This document shows, piece after piece, positions 26,601 to 34,403 of a stretch of DNA of 64,000 nucleotides. Source of the stretch: an uncultured Sutterella sp. (GTDB lineage Bacteria; Pseudomonadota; Gammaproteobacteria; Burkholderiales; Burkholderiaceae_F); assembly GCA_900545275.1 (NCBI GenBank), contig UQYG01000003.1, forward strand, positions 137,586-201,585. The letters run 5' to 3'. The number at the start of each line of letters is the position of its first letter. The stretch's first letter is position 1. Made by a program: the position numbers and the translations under genes. A model generated the notes under the pieces. It saw only the letters and a list, made by a program, of their open reading frames with translations. It was not told where the DNA came from and did no database searches.

Positions 26601-27400
26601 CCGGCCGTACCGGAAGGGAGCTCATCTTCCGGACCGGAAAGGACGGTGAAATCGAGCGAGGCAGTCTCAATGTTCGGATACGTAAATTGGAAGTCGCTTA
26701 CGAGGAAAGTCTCGTCGGCGAAGGTCATCCAACCGCGCTTGTTCAATACCGAGAGGCCGAGCATCGCCTCGCCGTCTCCCGCATTTGTCGAACTTACGCG
26801 GGAATTCCTCGTGACAATGGCGATCTGACTTCCTCCTTCGGCAGCCTCGAAGGTGAAGCGCTTTAAAAACTGGTCGGCGGAGGTATCCGCATTGCTGAGC
26901 GCACCCTGTCGGAAGTTGGCGATGGCCGGACCGTAGGGGCTGAAATTCTCGTCGTCGGGTTTAATGTTGTCATACCCGAAATCCCAACCAAGATTGAAGT
27001 CACCCGTATCGTTCGTGACGGTGAGCGTACCGTGCTGAAAATTTTCGATGGTGTTGGAACTGACTGAGTACAAATCGTTGGGCCGCTCGGGGTACCACCA
27101 CTGAACGGCAGTGCGGATCGGGTCGGTCTCGTCACAGCCGTCGACAGTGAAGAGAGCGCCGCTCTCATTCAGCCATTCAAAACCGTTCGCATTCGAGATG
27201 CGGTCGAGATTGAGGACGACGTCGGCATGGCCAACAACCAGATCTTTGTTGGGCTCAACAAAGGCAACGTGGTCGGCCGCAAAGACTGAGGAGCTCGCGG
27301 CCGCGGCAAAAACTGCAGCAACGGCCACGGCGATCGGCGCAAAGCTGAATGTCTTCGGGGCGGGGATGCCTGAACGGGGGGATGCGGAAAGATGGTTCAT
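23669..27400 (-). CDS. Autotransporter (type Va secretion), large passenger
   Basis: A 1243-residue protein. A long signal region ends at SSSVFAAD near residue 42. The passenger is rich in short beta repeats with many Gly, Asn and Asp residues. The last ~280 residues form an autotransporter barrel with alternating aromatic strands, ending in WTVNVGATWNF. The passenger should be exposed at the surface or released. No catalytic triad or RGD is evident, so adhesion or another contact role is only inferred. ATG at 27400 with AAGGA before it; a further 62 in-frame codons upstream were rejected as non-secretory. Confidence 0.88.
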   Translation of the reverse strand: MNHLSASPRSGIPAPKTFSFAPIAVAVAAVFAAAASSSVFAADHVAFVEPNKDLVVGHADVVLNLDRISNANGFEWLNESGALFTVDGCDETDPIRTAVQWWYPERPNDLYSVSSNTIENFQHGTLTVTNDTGDFNLGWDFGYDNIKPDDENFSPYGPAIANFRQGALSNADTSADQFLKRFTFEAAEGGSQIAIVTRNSRVSSTNAGDGEAMLGLSVLNKRGWMTFADETFLVSDFQFTYPNIETASLDFTVLSGPEDELPSGTAGEYIAAGVVAGFGAVSNEPVTEGQGLFDKLFTKENGDYTTNLAEGVTYAYLDNYGRIDFQERSVVSVTAVSSKDDGFEEHLGRLHEVFGVLTNEGGNVIFEQGGDVLVKGRDKHHIVSALTSASTLGILDPLKSGKITFTAGGGVNRIWGWSDNYDGSAPVTVGSGHSLNNPEAEPQEKPLFGENGYLDDTAFEDMRGQIEDYLEIATGGNEIVKADQHLRGSILAANDSVITVTDSPDNNGWLDIRGDVVAAVKNGDGAGSNTFISLNGDPGNDYHPNYMNGTVTRATVNLTLSHENSTLVGNVYERHRVGDEEAVKKETYEGTSAIEQYQSFKDWQDEQYKAESLTLGGTVNLSISGGAVWYPTMDWKGWNYDFLYQEFFDETGNNDYGTVNTGYEYYDTSDQYNLHVKAENGSYEPANQPVPADGESVDSGKINDLDRLDHLKEGEVPDSIKVANEKPRDDQGHQTYTTVDAGVYHLKLDGGTVDLSYLRRDFQMSTAQEDLGLIRPGETIEVEDANGNGIKKFRVQALNGKWGNFRIYARDAKHHDLVIVDEMRGADNIKREGQTFDLNLVLWNDGIGDEHKLTIDPNKPLTYIQVARVPDSVNVTAESYGEGRTTYTAYRVVKDEKTEGEDGLGYYDGSYTYDQGLDWHDQNVNWFITGEAENRKDMAVIGTTELAANLGYLMATTMETLRDRRGEMTFNATKEDGWWVRYTHDRFGLDGFTAETDGFQFGYEWMKPEEGGKLFRGAALDVAQGDVDYDNLSGESEADRYRLSAYQTYMGDNGVYYDAVLRAGWYDAETNVAYTRYNGTVYDMKGNFDYWAAAASFEAGHRFESSSAWWIEPEVQLQYTYITDYDYKTNHGIRVDTDDTQSLIGRFGVRMGKVLTSDAGRHMSVWAGADVFHEWLGDRDGTMTGIDETVRYDISGDDTWWDTVFGMTWETGPDSRLWAAAKHDFGGDKENTWTVNVGATWNF

Positions 27401-28002
27401 GGTGGTCCTTCTTGTGTTTTTTTGAGATTGATGTCCGGTCAAATGGAGAAGGGAAAAAAGCACGCGCACCCGGCCGGCCCGAAACTCTTGCAAGGCGACC
27501 GCGGCGGGGATCGTTGGGAAAACGCTCCGGGGCGACGTGCGCGGTGCAAACTCCGGAACTTGCAGGATGGTTTGTTGTTTTTCCATGCGCGCTAGGCGAA
27601 TTTCGGGATTCGCCTTCGCATGAAGAAATTTTCGCAGTTTCCGTTTGGTTCACACACCGCAAAAACCCTATGAGGCAGTTGTTTTTACGGGTTTCTTGAT
27701 GCGAATCTCCTTCTGTAAAGAAAATGTTTGATCTTAATCATGATCAAATATTGGGACAAATGTTTAAAAAGCGGACCGGGAAAATGTAACGACACCACAT
27801 GTCGTAAGTGTCTGCAGGAGAGGAGGAAATCTGCGGGGTACGGCGTGGTTAGGACAAGGTTTTGTCTGAACGCTCGGATTGGGGAGAGATTGCGAGAGGG
27901 GAGGCCGTAGTGGGGGCGAGAGAGTCTTTTGAGGTCGAAGCGTGAGTCGCGCCTGGAAAAGACGCGGATCGCGTGGTTGGCGCGGTCCGTGAGGGAGAGG
28001 AA
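27401..28002. other. Intergenic region between the two autotransporters
   Basis: About 600 bp, no gene seen. An FNR-like box, TTGATCTTAATCAT (27728-27741, consensus TTGAT-N4-ATCAA with one mismatch), lies about 330 bp upstream of the first autotransporter, so oxygen control is possible if the leader is long. The same site is part of a wider dyad TTGATC-N8-GATCAA. A hairpin AGGCGAAT/ATTCGCCT lies around 27594-27615. Confidence 0.4.
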
Positions 28003-28036
28003 GAAAGGCGGCGTTCGGCCGATGAGGTGACGCCGC
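28003..28036 (-). terminator. Terminator of the second autotransporter
   Basis: Minus-strand stem GCGGCGT/ACGCCGC (28030-28036/28008-28014) followed by CTTTCTT, 17 bp after the stop. Confidence 0.65.
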
Positions 28037-28052
28037 TTTTCTCGGGGGAGGA

Positions 28053-30377
28053 TCAGAAGAAGTAGTTGAAGCGGCCGGAAACCAACCAGGTGTCGTCCGT
28101 CTTGCCGCCCGCGGTGCGTTCGAGGTCGAATTGGAACCCGAGCGTATCCTTCCACTGCCAGACGGCGCCGACGCCGAAGTTCGCCCAGGTGCCCGTGTCA
28201 CCCCAGTTTTCATTCAAGCGATTCGTCCCGTCCGAAAGCGTGGCGTCCTGTCCGTCGGAGAACTGATGCAGTACGTCGCCTCGGAAGTAGATCGATCCGG
28301 CCTGTTCAAGGCCCTTGAACTCACGACCGGCACGGAAGCCGACGCGGCCGATCGTACTCGTTTCGCTCTCCGCTTCCACCTTCATGTGGCGGTCGGTATG
28401 GTAGTCGAAGCTGTCGAGATAAGCGACTTGGAACTGCACTTGCGGTTCGACGAAAACGCCCGTTTCGCTCTTGAGCGTGTAGCCGTACTCGGCCGAGAGG
28501 GCTGCGTAGTCCTGATCGTAGTCGCCGTCGGTGGTATAGGCTTCGTTGCCTACCGTGTACTCGCTCGAAACGCGACCGATGCGGCCGACGAAGTCGAGGT
28601 AGTGGTTGCCGTAGGTGAGCGTGTCGAAGAGCGCGAATTCGTAGCGCTTCATGTCGCCGTCGCCGCGGACGTCCAGGAACTCCGTGTCGCCTTCTGTGTA
28701 AGAGAACCAGGCGCCGGCTCTGCTTTTTTCGGTGAAGGCGCGGTCAAATCCGATGGTCACTCCCGTGCGGTCCCAACGGTACTGGTCTTCCGCACCGTTA
28801 CGGCCGTGGTGCACACGAACCCAAAGACCATTTTCAGGATCCTTGCTGTCACGCACGGTCTCCAGAAGACGACGGTCGTGGCGGTCCATTTCGACAGCAG
28901 CGTCATAGCTCGCGTAGCCCGCACCGGTGAAGCCTCGGGCGGCGGCGGACTTCTCAATGATGATGCGTTCGATGAACCACTTCGTGCCGCCAATATATTC
29001 GTTTGCCCCCAAGGAAAAAAGTTTGTCAGTAGAGAGTGTTATATTTGTGATTTCTTGACGTTTCGTATCGTCCTCAGTAAATTCGGAGGAAGCAATACGT
29101 AACTCATAATCAATTAATCCTTCGCCTCGTTCGTTTACTTTGTCCACGAATTTAACGCCGTTTTCCCCGGCGGCGGTGCCCTTAGCAACGGCAAAAATTA
29201 GGTTATTTTCAGGGGTGATGGGGATTAGAAGGTCAAAATCGTGTTCTACCAGATCGATTGCGTGTTGACCGGGATCGCTGGATCCTTCAATGAAAATTAC
29301 GTCACTATCACTCTTATTCACTGCATTGAGGTCGAGTTGGAAAATGCCTCCATTGCCCTTGAGGTCGCCGATTTCAACGTGGTCATGTACAACGGAATAG
29401 TTTCCTTCCTGGATACGGTCAAGTAATCCTATTGATTCCCAGAAGTCTAATAGAGTTCTATCATAAAGCGTGATGATGCCGCCATCTTTCAGCGTGATGG
29501 CGCTGATGCGTTTTTCGCGAGCCGTTCCGCCATTATTTAGACCAAGATAAGACCATTGCGCCCCTTTTTCGATTGTGACATTTAGGGTTCCTCTATTACG
29601 ATCGCCGATTTTTCCAAAAAGATTCCCGTTTGCATAAGAGCCGTCGTCACCAAACCAATATGAATTGTTTCCGGAAAAAGTAACTGTAACCTCGGATTTT
29701 TCTCCTTCCGGTGGTTTTGCTGTTCCGATTAAGTCAAAGGATCCAACTATTTGATTGTTGGTGGATAGAAAGGTAATGTCGCCACCGGATTTGGCTGAAA
29801 TTGTGTCGGGTTTGTTGGCTAGTGTCCAGATGCGAACGGGATCATCGCTTTCTTTGTTTCCGATGTAAATCTTCCCGCCCTCTTCGGCATAAAGCGCACT
29901 AAGACCATATGCAATGTTGAGGTTGGGGTCTTGCGTTATAACAATATCAATCGGACCCTCAAGGTGAATTTTCGAATCAGTCCCTTTCGCACGAAAACCA
30001 TAAAGCACATCATTAGGGTTGCCACTCGCAGCATTGATGAGCGCGTGAAGAGAAGTGTCTTTAATGGTGACTTTTGATCGATCATACGCTCTAATCAGGG
30101 AATAATCCCATTTGGCGGTGGTTGCGAAAGGATTATCCAAGGTTCCCAATCGAAGCGAATCGATGAGGTGCTCTTGACCGTCGGAGTATCTCGGAAACTC
30201 CAGGTTGGTGGTGAGATTCTCTTCCGTAAGCGTAATGGCTTGAGCGGAGAGGGAAGTCAGTGCCAGAATCACCGCGGCGGTCAGCGCATTCTTTCCTGCC
30301 TGCCACGCGCGGGAGTGTTGAAGATGGAAAGAGTTAGAATGGCGGCTTAAACTCGGAAGGGGGGGGGGGGATAACAT
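28053..30377 (-). CDS. Autotransporter with start-proximal poly-C tract (probable phase-variable)
   Basis: A 774-residue autotransporter. Signal region: AGKNALTAAVILALTSLSAQA. The passenger has beta-helix-like repeats; the C-terminal ~270 residues form the barrel, ending VSGRFNYFF. Codons 3-7 lie in a run of twelve Cs (plus strand G run 30359-30370). In this copy the ATG at 30377 is in frame, but the ATG at 30388, which has the better ribosome site (AAGGA, 7 bases away), is out of frame. Tract-length changes would switch frame and start. The passenger half is much AT-richer than the barrel half, suggesting a mosaic origin. Confidence 0.85.
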   Translation of the reverse strand: MLSPPPLPSLSRHSNSFHLQHSRAWQAGKNALTAAVILALTSLSAQAITLTEENLTTNLEFPRYSDGQEHLIDSLRLGTLDNPFATTAKWDYSLIRAYDRSKVTIKDTSLHALINAASGNPNDVLYGFRAKGTDSKIHLEGPIDIVITQDPNLNIAYGLSALYAEEGGKIYIGNKESDDPVRIWTLANKPDTISAKSGGDITFLSTNNQIVGSFDLIGTAKPPEGEKSEVTVTFSGNNSYWFGDDGSYANGNLFGKIGDRNRGTLNVTIEKGAQWSYLGLNNGGTAREKRISAITLKDGGIITLYDRTLLDFWESIGLLDRIQEGNYSVVHDHVEIGDLKGNGGIFQLDLNAVNKSDSDVIFIEGSSDPGQHAIDLVEHDFDLLIPITPENNLIFAVAKGTAAGENGVKFVDKVNERGEGLIDYELRIASSEFTEDDTKRQEITNITLSTDKLFSLGANEYIGGTKWFIERIIIEKSAAARGFTGAGYASYDAAVEMDRHDRRLLETVRDSKDPENGLWVRVHHGRNGAEDQYRWDRTGVTIGFDRAFTEKSRAGAWFSYTEGDTEFLDVRGDGDMKRYEFALFDTLTYGNHYLDFVGRIGRVSSEYTVGNEAYTTDGDYDQDYAALSAEYGYTLKSETGVFVEPQVQFQVAYLDSFDYHTDRHMKVEAESETSTIGRVGFRAGREFKGLEQAGSIYFRGDVLHQFSDGQDATLSDGTNRLNENWGDTGTWANFGVGAVWQWKDTLGFQFDLERTAGGKTDDTWLVSGRFNYFF
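30359..30370 (-). repeat. Homopolymer of 12 C (coding strand) at the start of the autotransporter
   Basis: Simple sequence repeat within codons 3-7. Tracts of this length slip during replication in many pathogens and commensals and give on/off switching of surface proteins. Adding one C or losing two would bring the ATG at 30388 into frame. Confidence 0.8.
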
Positions 30378-30895
30378 GTTGATAACATAGGTCTTTCCTT
30401 GCGTGTAATTAATTTTGAAAGACTGCTTGACCAAAGGGCGTGCGAAGGACTTGGGTTTTTAGAACCTTCGCACACTCAACACTGACAGCAACTTATCGAA
30501 GACGTGGCGCTTTCGTTGCGAATGCCTCGGCTTCGTCGCCTTCGTCAAGAAAGGGGGCGATTCTCAGTAGATGAATCTGAACCTTCGTTCCGTGTCTTCG
30601 TGAAGTTCAATCCGGACGTTGCCGGTCCGTTTCGTGCTGATTTTGATTATGACACCCTCCCAACTTTCTTTGTTGGACTTTGGCGTTTGGGAAAATCCCT
30701 TGCCTTTACCGGTAGAGAAAAACTTTATTGATTCAACGAAGGAAGCCGTGGCCGGGCGGAGGTGTACCGTCCGCGGCGGGAAAAGTTTTTCTGTCATACT
30801 GTGTCGTTGCTTTTCAACGGTTTGATGCTGTCACCCCTTGTTGTGGCACTTCGCCTTTTTCACTACGAAGTTTCCGCTTGCCTTTCAAACTCCCC
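30378..30895. other. Intergenic region between autotransporter and LysR gene
   Basis: A perfect 9-bp inverted repeat GTGCGAAGG/CCTTCGCAC (30440-30448/30465-30473) lies 60-100 bp upstream of the autotransporter start and could be an operator or a leader hairpin. A minus-strand frame of 77 codons (30564-30797, VIIKISTKRTGNVRIELHED) is open but has no recognised relatives and no clear ribosome site, so it is not called. The base composition is AT-rich. Confidence 0.4.
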
Positions 30896-31840
30896 ATGCA
30901 CCCGCACTCCTACCGCTACCTCTCCGCCATCCTCGCCGCGGGCAGCATCTCCAAAGCCGCCCAGACGCTCGGCATCTCGCAGCCCTCGCTCTCGCAGTTC
31001 GTGCAACGAATCGAAAAGGATCTCGGTGCCGAAGTCTTCGACCGCTCCACGCGTCCGCTGACGCTCACGGAATCGGGCCGGATCTTCTTCGAAGCGGAAA
31101 AGCGCGTCATGGAAATCCGCGAAGACTGCCGCCGCGCGGTGGCGGACATCCACGGGGGCGAGCGAGGACGCGTCGTGATCGGGGCGTCGGAGTACCGGGA
31201 GATGTTCTTTCTGACGGAAGTCTTGCCCGTCTTCAGCGCGGCGCATCCGAGAATTGAAATCGCCCTTGAGGAAGGAACGACCCGCGCACTCGAAGACTTC
31301 GTGTGGACGGGAAAGACGGACTTGTCGCTCGTCATTGCGCCCCTCGCGCAATCCGGACTCGAAGCGGTGGAAATTTATGAGGAGCGCCTCCTTCTCGCCG
31401 TCAACGAAAAGAGCCCGCTGATCGAAAAGGCCCGGACCCTCTGTCCCGAAGAACGCCGGGAGGACGAATTTCCGCCTTTCTCCTTCCGGCTTCTCGCCGA
31501 CGAACCCTTCCTCGTCGTGCGGGAGGGGCAGCAGATCCACGATCTCTACCGCACGCTCGTCGCCGAGACGGGCGCTTCGCCCAAGATCGTCCTGGAGAGC
31601 GAATCGCTCACCGCCGCGCTGGCGCTTGCGGGCGCGGGGCTCGGCGCCACGATCGTCACCGAAACGCTCGCGAGACGAAGCACCGCGGCAAAGCGCGTGC
31701 GGTTTTTCTCGATCGACCCCGAGGTCCCCGTTCGGAAGGTCGTGGCGGCCTATCGTCCGGCACGCTATTTGTCGAAGGCCGCGCGCCTTCTCATCCGGAC
31801 CATGCGGGACGTGGCGCAGGAGAAGTTCTCCCGCGGGTGA
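30896..31840 (+). CDS. LysR-type transcriptional regulator
   Basis: A 314-residue regulator. SISKAAQTLGISQPSLSQFV (residues ~18-37) is the LysR helix-turn-helix; the rest is the effector-binding domain with GASEYREMFF and AGAGLGATIVTE. The start MHPHSYRYLSAIL fits the family length. It converges on ttdAB; whether it regulates that operon is not shown by the sequence. No clear ribosome site precedes the ATG. Confidence 0.88.
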   Translation: MHPHSYRYLSAILAAGSISKAAQTLGISQPSLSQFVQRIEKDLGAEVFDRSTRPLTLTESGRIFFEAEKRVMEIREDCRRAVADIHGGERGRVVIGASEYREMFFLTEVLPVFSAAHPRIEIALEEGTTRALEDFVWTGKTDLSLVIAPLAQSGLEAVEIYEERLLLAVNEKSPLIEKARTLCPEERREDEFPPFSFRLLADEPFLVVREGQQIHDLYRTLVAETGASPKIVLESESLTAALALAGAGLGATIVTETLARRSTAAKRVRFFSIDPEVPVRKVVAAYRPARYLSKAARLLIRTMRDVAQEKFSRG

Positions 31841-31880
31841 GGCGCAAAGCGTTTCCACGAGCCCGGGCCCTTCCGGGCGC

Positions 31881-31910
31881 AAAACGGGCGCCCGAAAATC
31901 CGGACGCCCG
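31881..31910 (-). terminator. Terminator hairpin of ttdAB
   Basis: Minus-strand stem GGGCGTCCG/CGGGCGCCC (31901-31909/31886-31894) followed by GTTTTG. It lies between the convergent lysR and ttdB genes. Confidence 0.55.
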
Positions 31911-31951
31911 CATTGCCTGATGTTTTCGTCGGAAGGAGTGCGTCAAACGCC

Positions 31952-32572
31952 TCAGTCGAAGTAGTCGACATGACGGTTGATCTCGTCGACGATCGGCTGC
32001 TTCTTTTCGTTGAAGACCTTCTTGTTCTTCTCAAAGAGGTTCTGTCCCTTCGTGTCGATCGAGACGATCATCGGTCCGAAGTCCTTGACGCGCATCACCC
32101 AGATCGACTCGGGCATGCCGAGTTCTTCCCAGTGGTGCTCTTCGACTTCCTCGACCTTGCTTGCGGCAAGGACGGCGCAGCCGCCCGGCCACACGCAGTG
32201 AAGGGCCTTGTGGTCGCGGCAGCCCGCTTCCGTGTTGGGGCCCATGCCGCCCTTGCCCACGATGATCTTCACGCCCGTGTCGCGGATGAATTCGCGCTCG
32301 AACTTTTCCATGCGCATGGAGGTCGTGGGGCCGATCGAAACGACCTTGTAGCCGCTCCCCGACTCGTCGCCGCAGGGGACCATGATGGGGCCCGCGTGGA
32401 AGATCGCCTTGCCAGCGAGGTCCACGGGGAGCGGACGGTGCTGCTTGACGAGACGCATGTGGACGTCGTCGCGCGAGGTGATGAGGTAGCCCGAGAGGTA
32501 GACGATGTCGCCGATTTCGATCCCTTCGAGATCTTCGCTCTTGATCGGCGTCGTGAGATGATGCGTTTTCAC
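31952..32572 (-). CDS. ttdB: L(+)-tartrate dehydratase / class I fumarase, beta subunit
   Basis: A 206-residue protein with GDIVYLSGYLITSRDDVHMR, YKVVSIGPTTSMRME, IIVGKGGM and DFGPMIVSIDTKG, all typical of the beta subunit of the two-subunit [4Fe-4S] hydro-lyases. It starts with GTG at 32572, overlapping the alpha-subunit stop (GTGA), so the two are translationally coupled. It works with the alpha subunit on tartrate to oxaloacetate, or fumarate/malate; sequence alone does not decide. TtdB of similar size (about 200 residues) favours tartrate. Confidence 0.85.
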   Translation of the reverse strand: MKTHHLTTPIKSEDLEGIEIGDIVYLSGYLITSRDDVHMRLVKQHRPLPVDLAGKAIFHAGPIMVPCGDESGSGYKVVSIGPTTSMRMEKFEREFIRDTGVKIIVGKGGMGPNTEAGCRDHKALHCVWPGGCAVLAASKVEEVEEHHWEELGMPESIWVMRVKDFGPMIVSIDTKGQNLFEKNKKVFNEKKQPIVDEINRHVDYFD

Positions 32573-33471
32573 AGCGTTACCCCCTTGTAGGAAAGCAGTT
32601 CGTACGACATGTCGGCGTGGATGCGGATCGCGCCGCGGCGATGTCCCCAGCAGCCGACCGAAACGCCGACGGCGAGACACGACGGATGGCGCGCGGCCGT
32701 CTCGACGTTTACGCCCATGACGGAGCCTTCGCCCGTGAGGCCGCCCGGGCCGATGTTGATGCGGTTGAGGCCGTCCTCCACCATGCGCTCGAATTCGGCG
32801 GCGCGGGCGTTCGGGTTGTGCGAGCCCACGGGGCGCATGAGGGCGCGCTTCGAGAGGGTCGCGGCGACTTCGACGGAACCCGCGATGCCGACCCCCACGA
32901 GAAGGGGCGGGCAGGCGTTGACGCCGCGCTCGCAGATCACGTCGAAGATGAACTGCACGACCGCTTCGTAGCCTTCGACGGGCATCAGGACCTTGGCCGT
33001 GCCCGGAAGCGAGCAGCCGCCTCCCGCCATGTAGGCGTAGATCACGGCGTCGGACGAATTCGGAACGATTTCAAGATCGATCCAGGGAATGCGGCGGCCG
33101 GTGTTGTCGCCCGTGTTCTTTTCGTCGAAGATCTGCACGGCGTTGTGGCGAAGCGGCGCCTTGACCGTCGCGCGGCGCACGGCCTCCTTGAGACAGGCTT
33201 CAAGTTCGTTTCGGATCGGAAAGTCGGCGCCGAGTTCGATGTGGTACTGGATGACGCCGGTGTCCTGGCAGAAGGGGACGTTTCGCTCCTTCGCCATTTC
33301 GAGATCGGTGAACATGGCGTCGTAGACGAGCGTGGCGAGTTCGCTCTTCTGAACGCGCCGCATGGCTTCGAGCTTTTCGAGAACGTCGTCGGGAAGGCGC
33401 TTGCCGAAGAAGGCCGTGAACTTCGCCATGACGTCCGTAAAGCGCTCGGCGAGCTGAGCTTGGTCGGACAT
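32569..33471 (-). CDS. ttdA: L(+)-tartrate dehydratase / class I fumarase, alpha subunit
   Basis: A 300-residue catalytic subunit. Three cysteine sites for the [4Fe-4S] cluster are present: VPFCQDTGV, GVNACPPLLVGVG and VGCWGHRRGAI. GSHNPNARAAEFE and INIGPGGLTGEGSVMG are conserved substrate-site segments. The ATG at 33471 has AAGGAG before it. Oxygen-sensitive dehydratases of this kind suit an anaerobic gut lifestyle. Confidence 0.87.
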   Translation of the reverse strand: MSDQAQLAERFTDVMAKFTAFFGKRLPDDVLEKLEAMRRVQKSELATLVYDAMFTDLEMAKERNVPFCQDTGVIQYHIELGADFPIRNELEACLKEAVRRATVKAPLRHNAVQIFDEKNTGDNTGRRIPWIDLEIVPNSSDAVIYAYMAGGGCSLPGTAKVLMPVEGYEAVVQFIFDVICERGVNACPPLLVGVGIAGSVEVAATLSKRALMRPVGSHNPNARAAEFERMVEDGLNRINIGPGGLTGEGSVMGVNVETAARHPSCLAVGVSVGCWGHRRGAIRIHADMSYELLSYKGVTL

Positions 33472-34278
33472 GGGGAATCTCCTTGGGGTCGGGGATGACG
33501 ATGCGGACCGCCTCGGGGAGGCGGCCGCAACCAACTACGCCTAAAGTCTAAGGAGAACTAATTCATAAGTCGAATATTGAAAATGTTATTTGTTCGATAA
33601 GTCTGAGACTATGGGTTGCCGTTTTGCTTCGGTAAGGCGGGGGAAGAGGGAACGTCGTGCGTTGCGACGGGGGCCGGGTGGAGGTCCTGGCGCAAGGCGG
33701 GAACGGCACGTGCGGGCCGGCAAGACGAGGGACCGCGGTCGGGCGGCGGCCGGGGAATGGGAACGAGGCTCTCTTGGAAGGAAAATCACGGAGAGCGGGG
33801 AGGGTTCGAAAGGGCGGGAGACGCGCGGCGTTTTCCCAAGGAAGTGCTGGAATTTCCTGCCGTAGGAAAGCAGAAACGACATGGCCTGCCTCCTGCAGTA
33901 GGGCAAGCTTGTTCGACATAGTGGAACTCTCTACATATTGCGAGGCCCGGTGCACCACCACCGGGCTTTCGCTTTTCCGGGAACTTGTGTCGGGCGGTTC
34001 GGCGGTCTTCACTATGTCTCGTCAAAAGAAAACCGCGCCGCCGGCAAACAGAACGACTCGATCGCGCGGTCGGGGGGCTAAGTCCCGAAAACACGAAACC
34101 CCGGACACGTACGATCCGGGGCTCGGAACCGGAGCACTCCAAGCGAGAAGGTTTGGAGCGCGTCCACCTGGAAAAAAATAACGGCGGTGTGATTGTGCCG
34201 TCAAGCATTTTTGGGAAGAAAGAGGACACTCCCAAATCCCTTCTTCGCTGATGCGGTCATGTGGCGTACGGGCAATGG
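33472..34278. other. Intergenic region without a supported gene
   Basis: About 800 bp. The ttdA-proximal 60 bp are AT-rich and contain two direct ATAAGTC copies (33566-33572 and 33596-33602), a possible regulator site. A rightward terminator-like hairpin GCCCGGTG/CACCGGGC (33945-33952/33959-33966, then TTTCGCTTTT) has no upstream gene. A leftward hairpin CCCCGGA/TCCGGGG is at 34099-34121. A plus-strand frame at 34015 (SRQKKTAPPANRTTRSRGRG) is a short, very basic peptide that I do not recognise and do not call. Confidence 0.4.
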
Positions 34279-34309
34279 AAAAAGGCCGACCCGTTTCCGG
34301 ATCGGCCTC
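34279..34309 (-). terminator. Rho-independent terminator of the third reductase
   Basis: Minus-strand stem AGGCCGA/TCGGCCT (34302-34308/34283-34289) followed by five Ts. Confidence 0.85.
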
Positions 34310-34403
34310 GTGAGCATCTCGGGCGGGCGGCGGCCGTGGTTTTGCCTCGCCGCCCGCAGAGTACCAACATCATGCCGGCGACGCGCGGTCGCCGGCCCTT
34401 GGG

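Noticed and set aside
27728..27741. FNR box as a firm feature
   Set aside because: A good match, but 330 bp from the gene and without a convincing -10 at the usual distance, so it is only mentioned in the intergenic entry.
30378..30434. TTG start for the second autotransporter at 30434
   Set aside because: It would add 19 residues without a ribosome site; both ATGs discussed are better and also lie upstream of the poly-C tract.
30564..30797. 77-codon minus-strand frame between the autotransporter and lysR
   Set aside because: No family features, no ribosome site, and it lies in the presumed control region.
34015..34181. Short basic peptide frame
   Set aside because: Low-complexity Arg/Lys composition and no clear ribosome site; could be chance.
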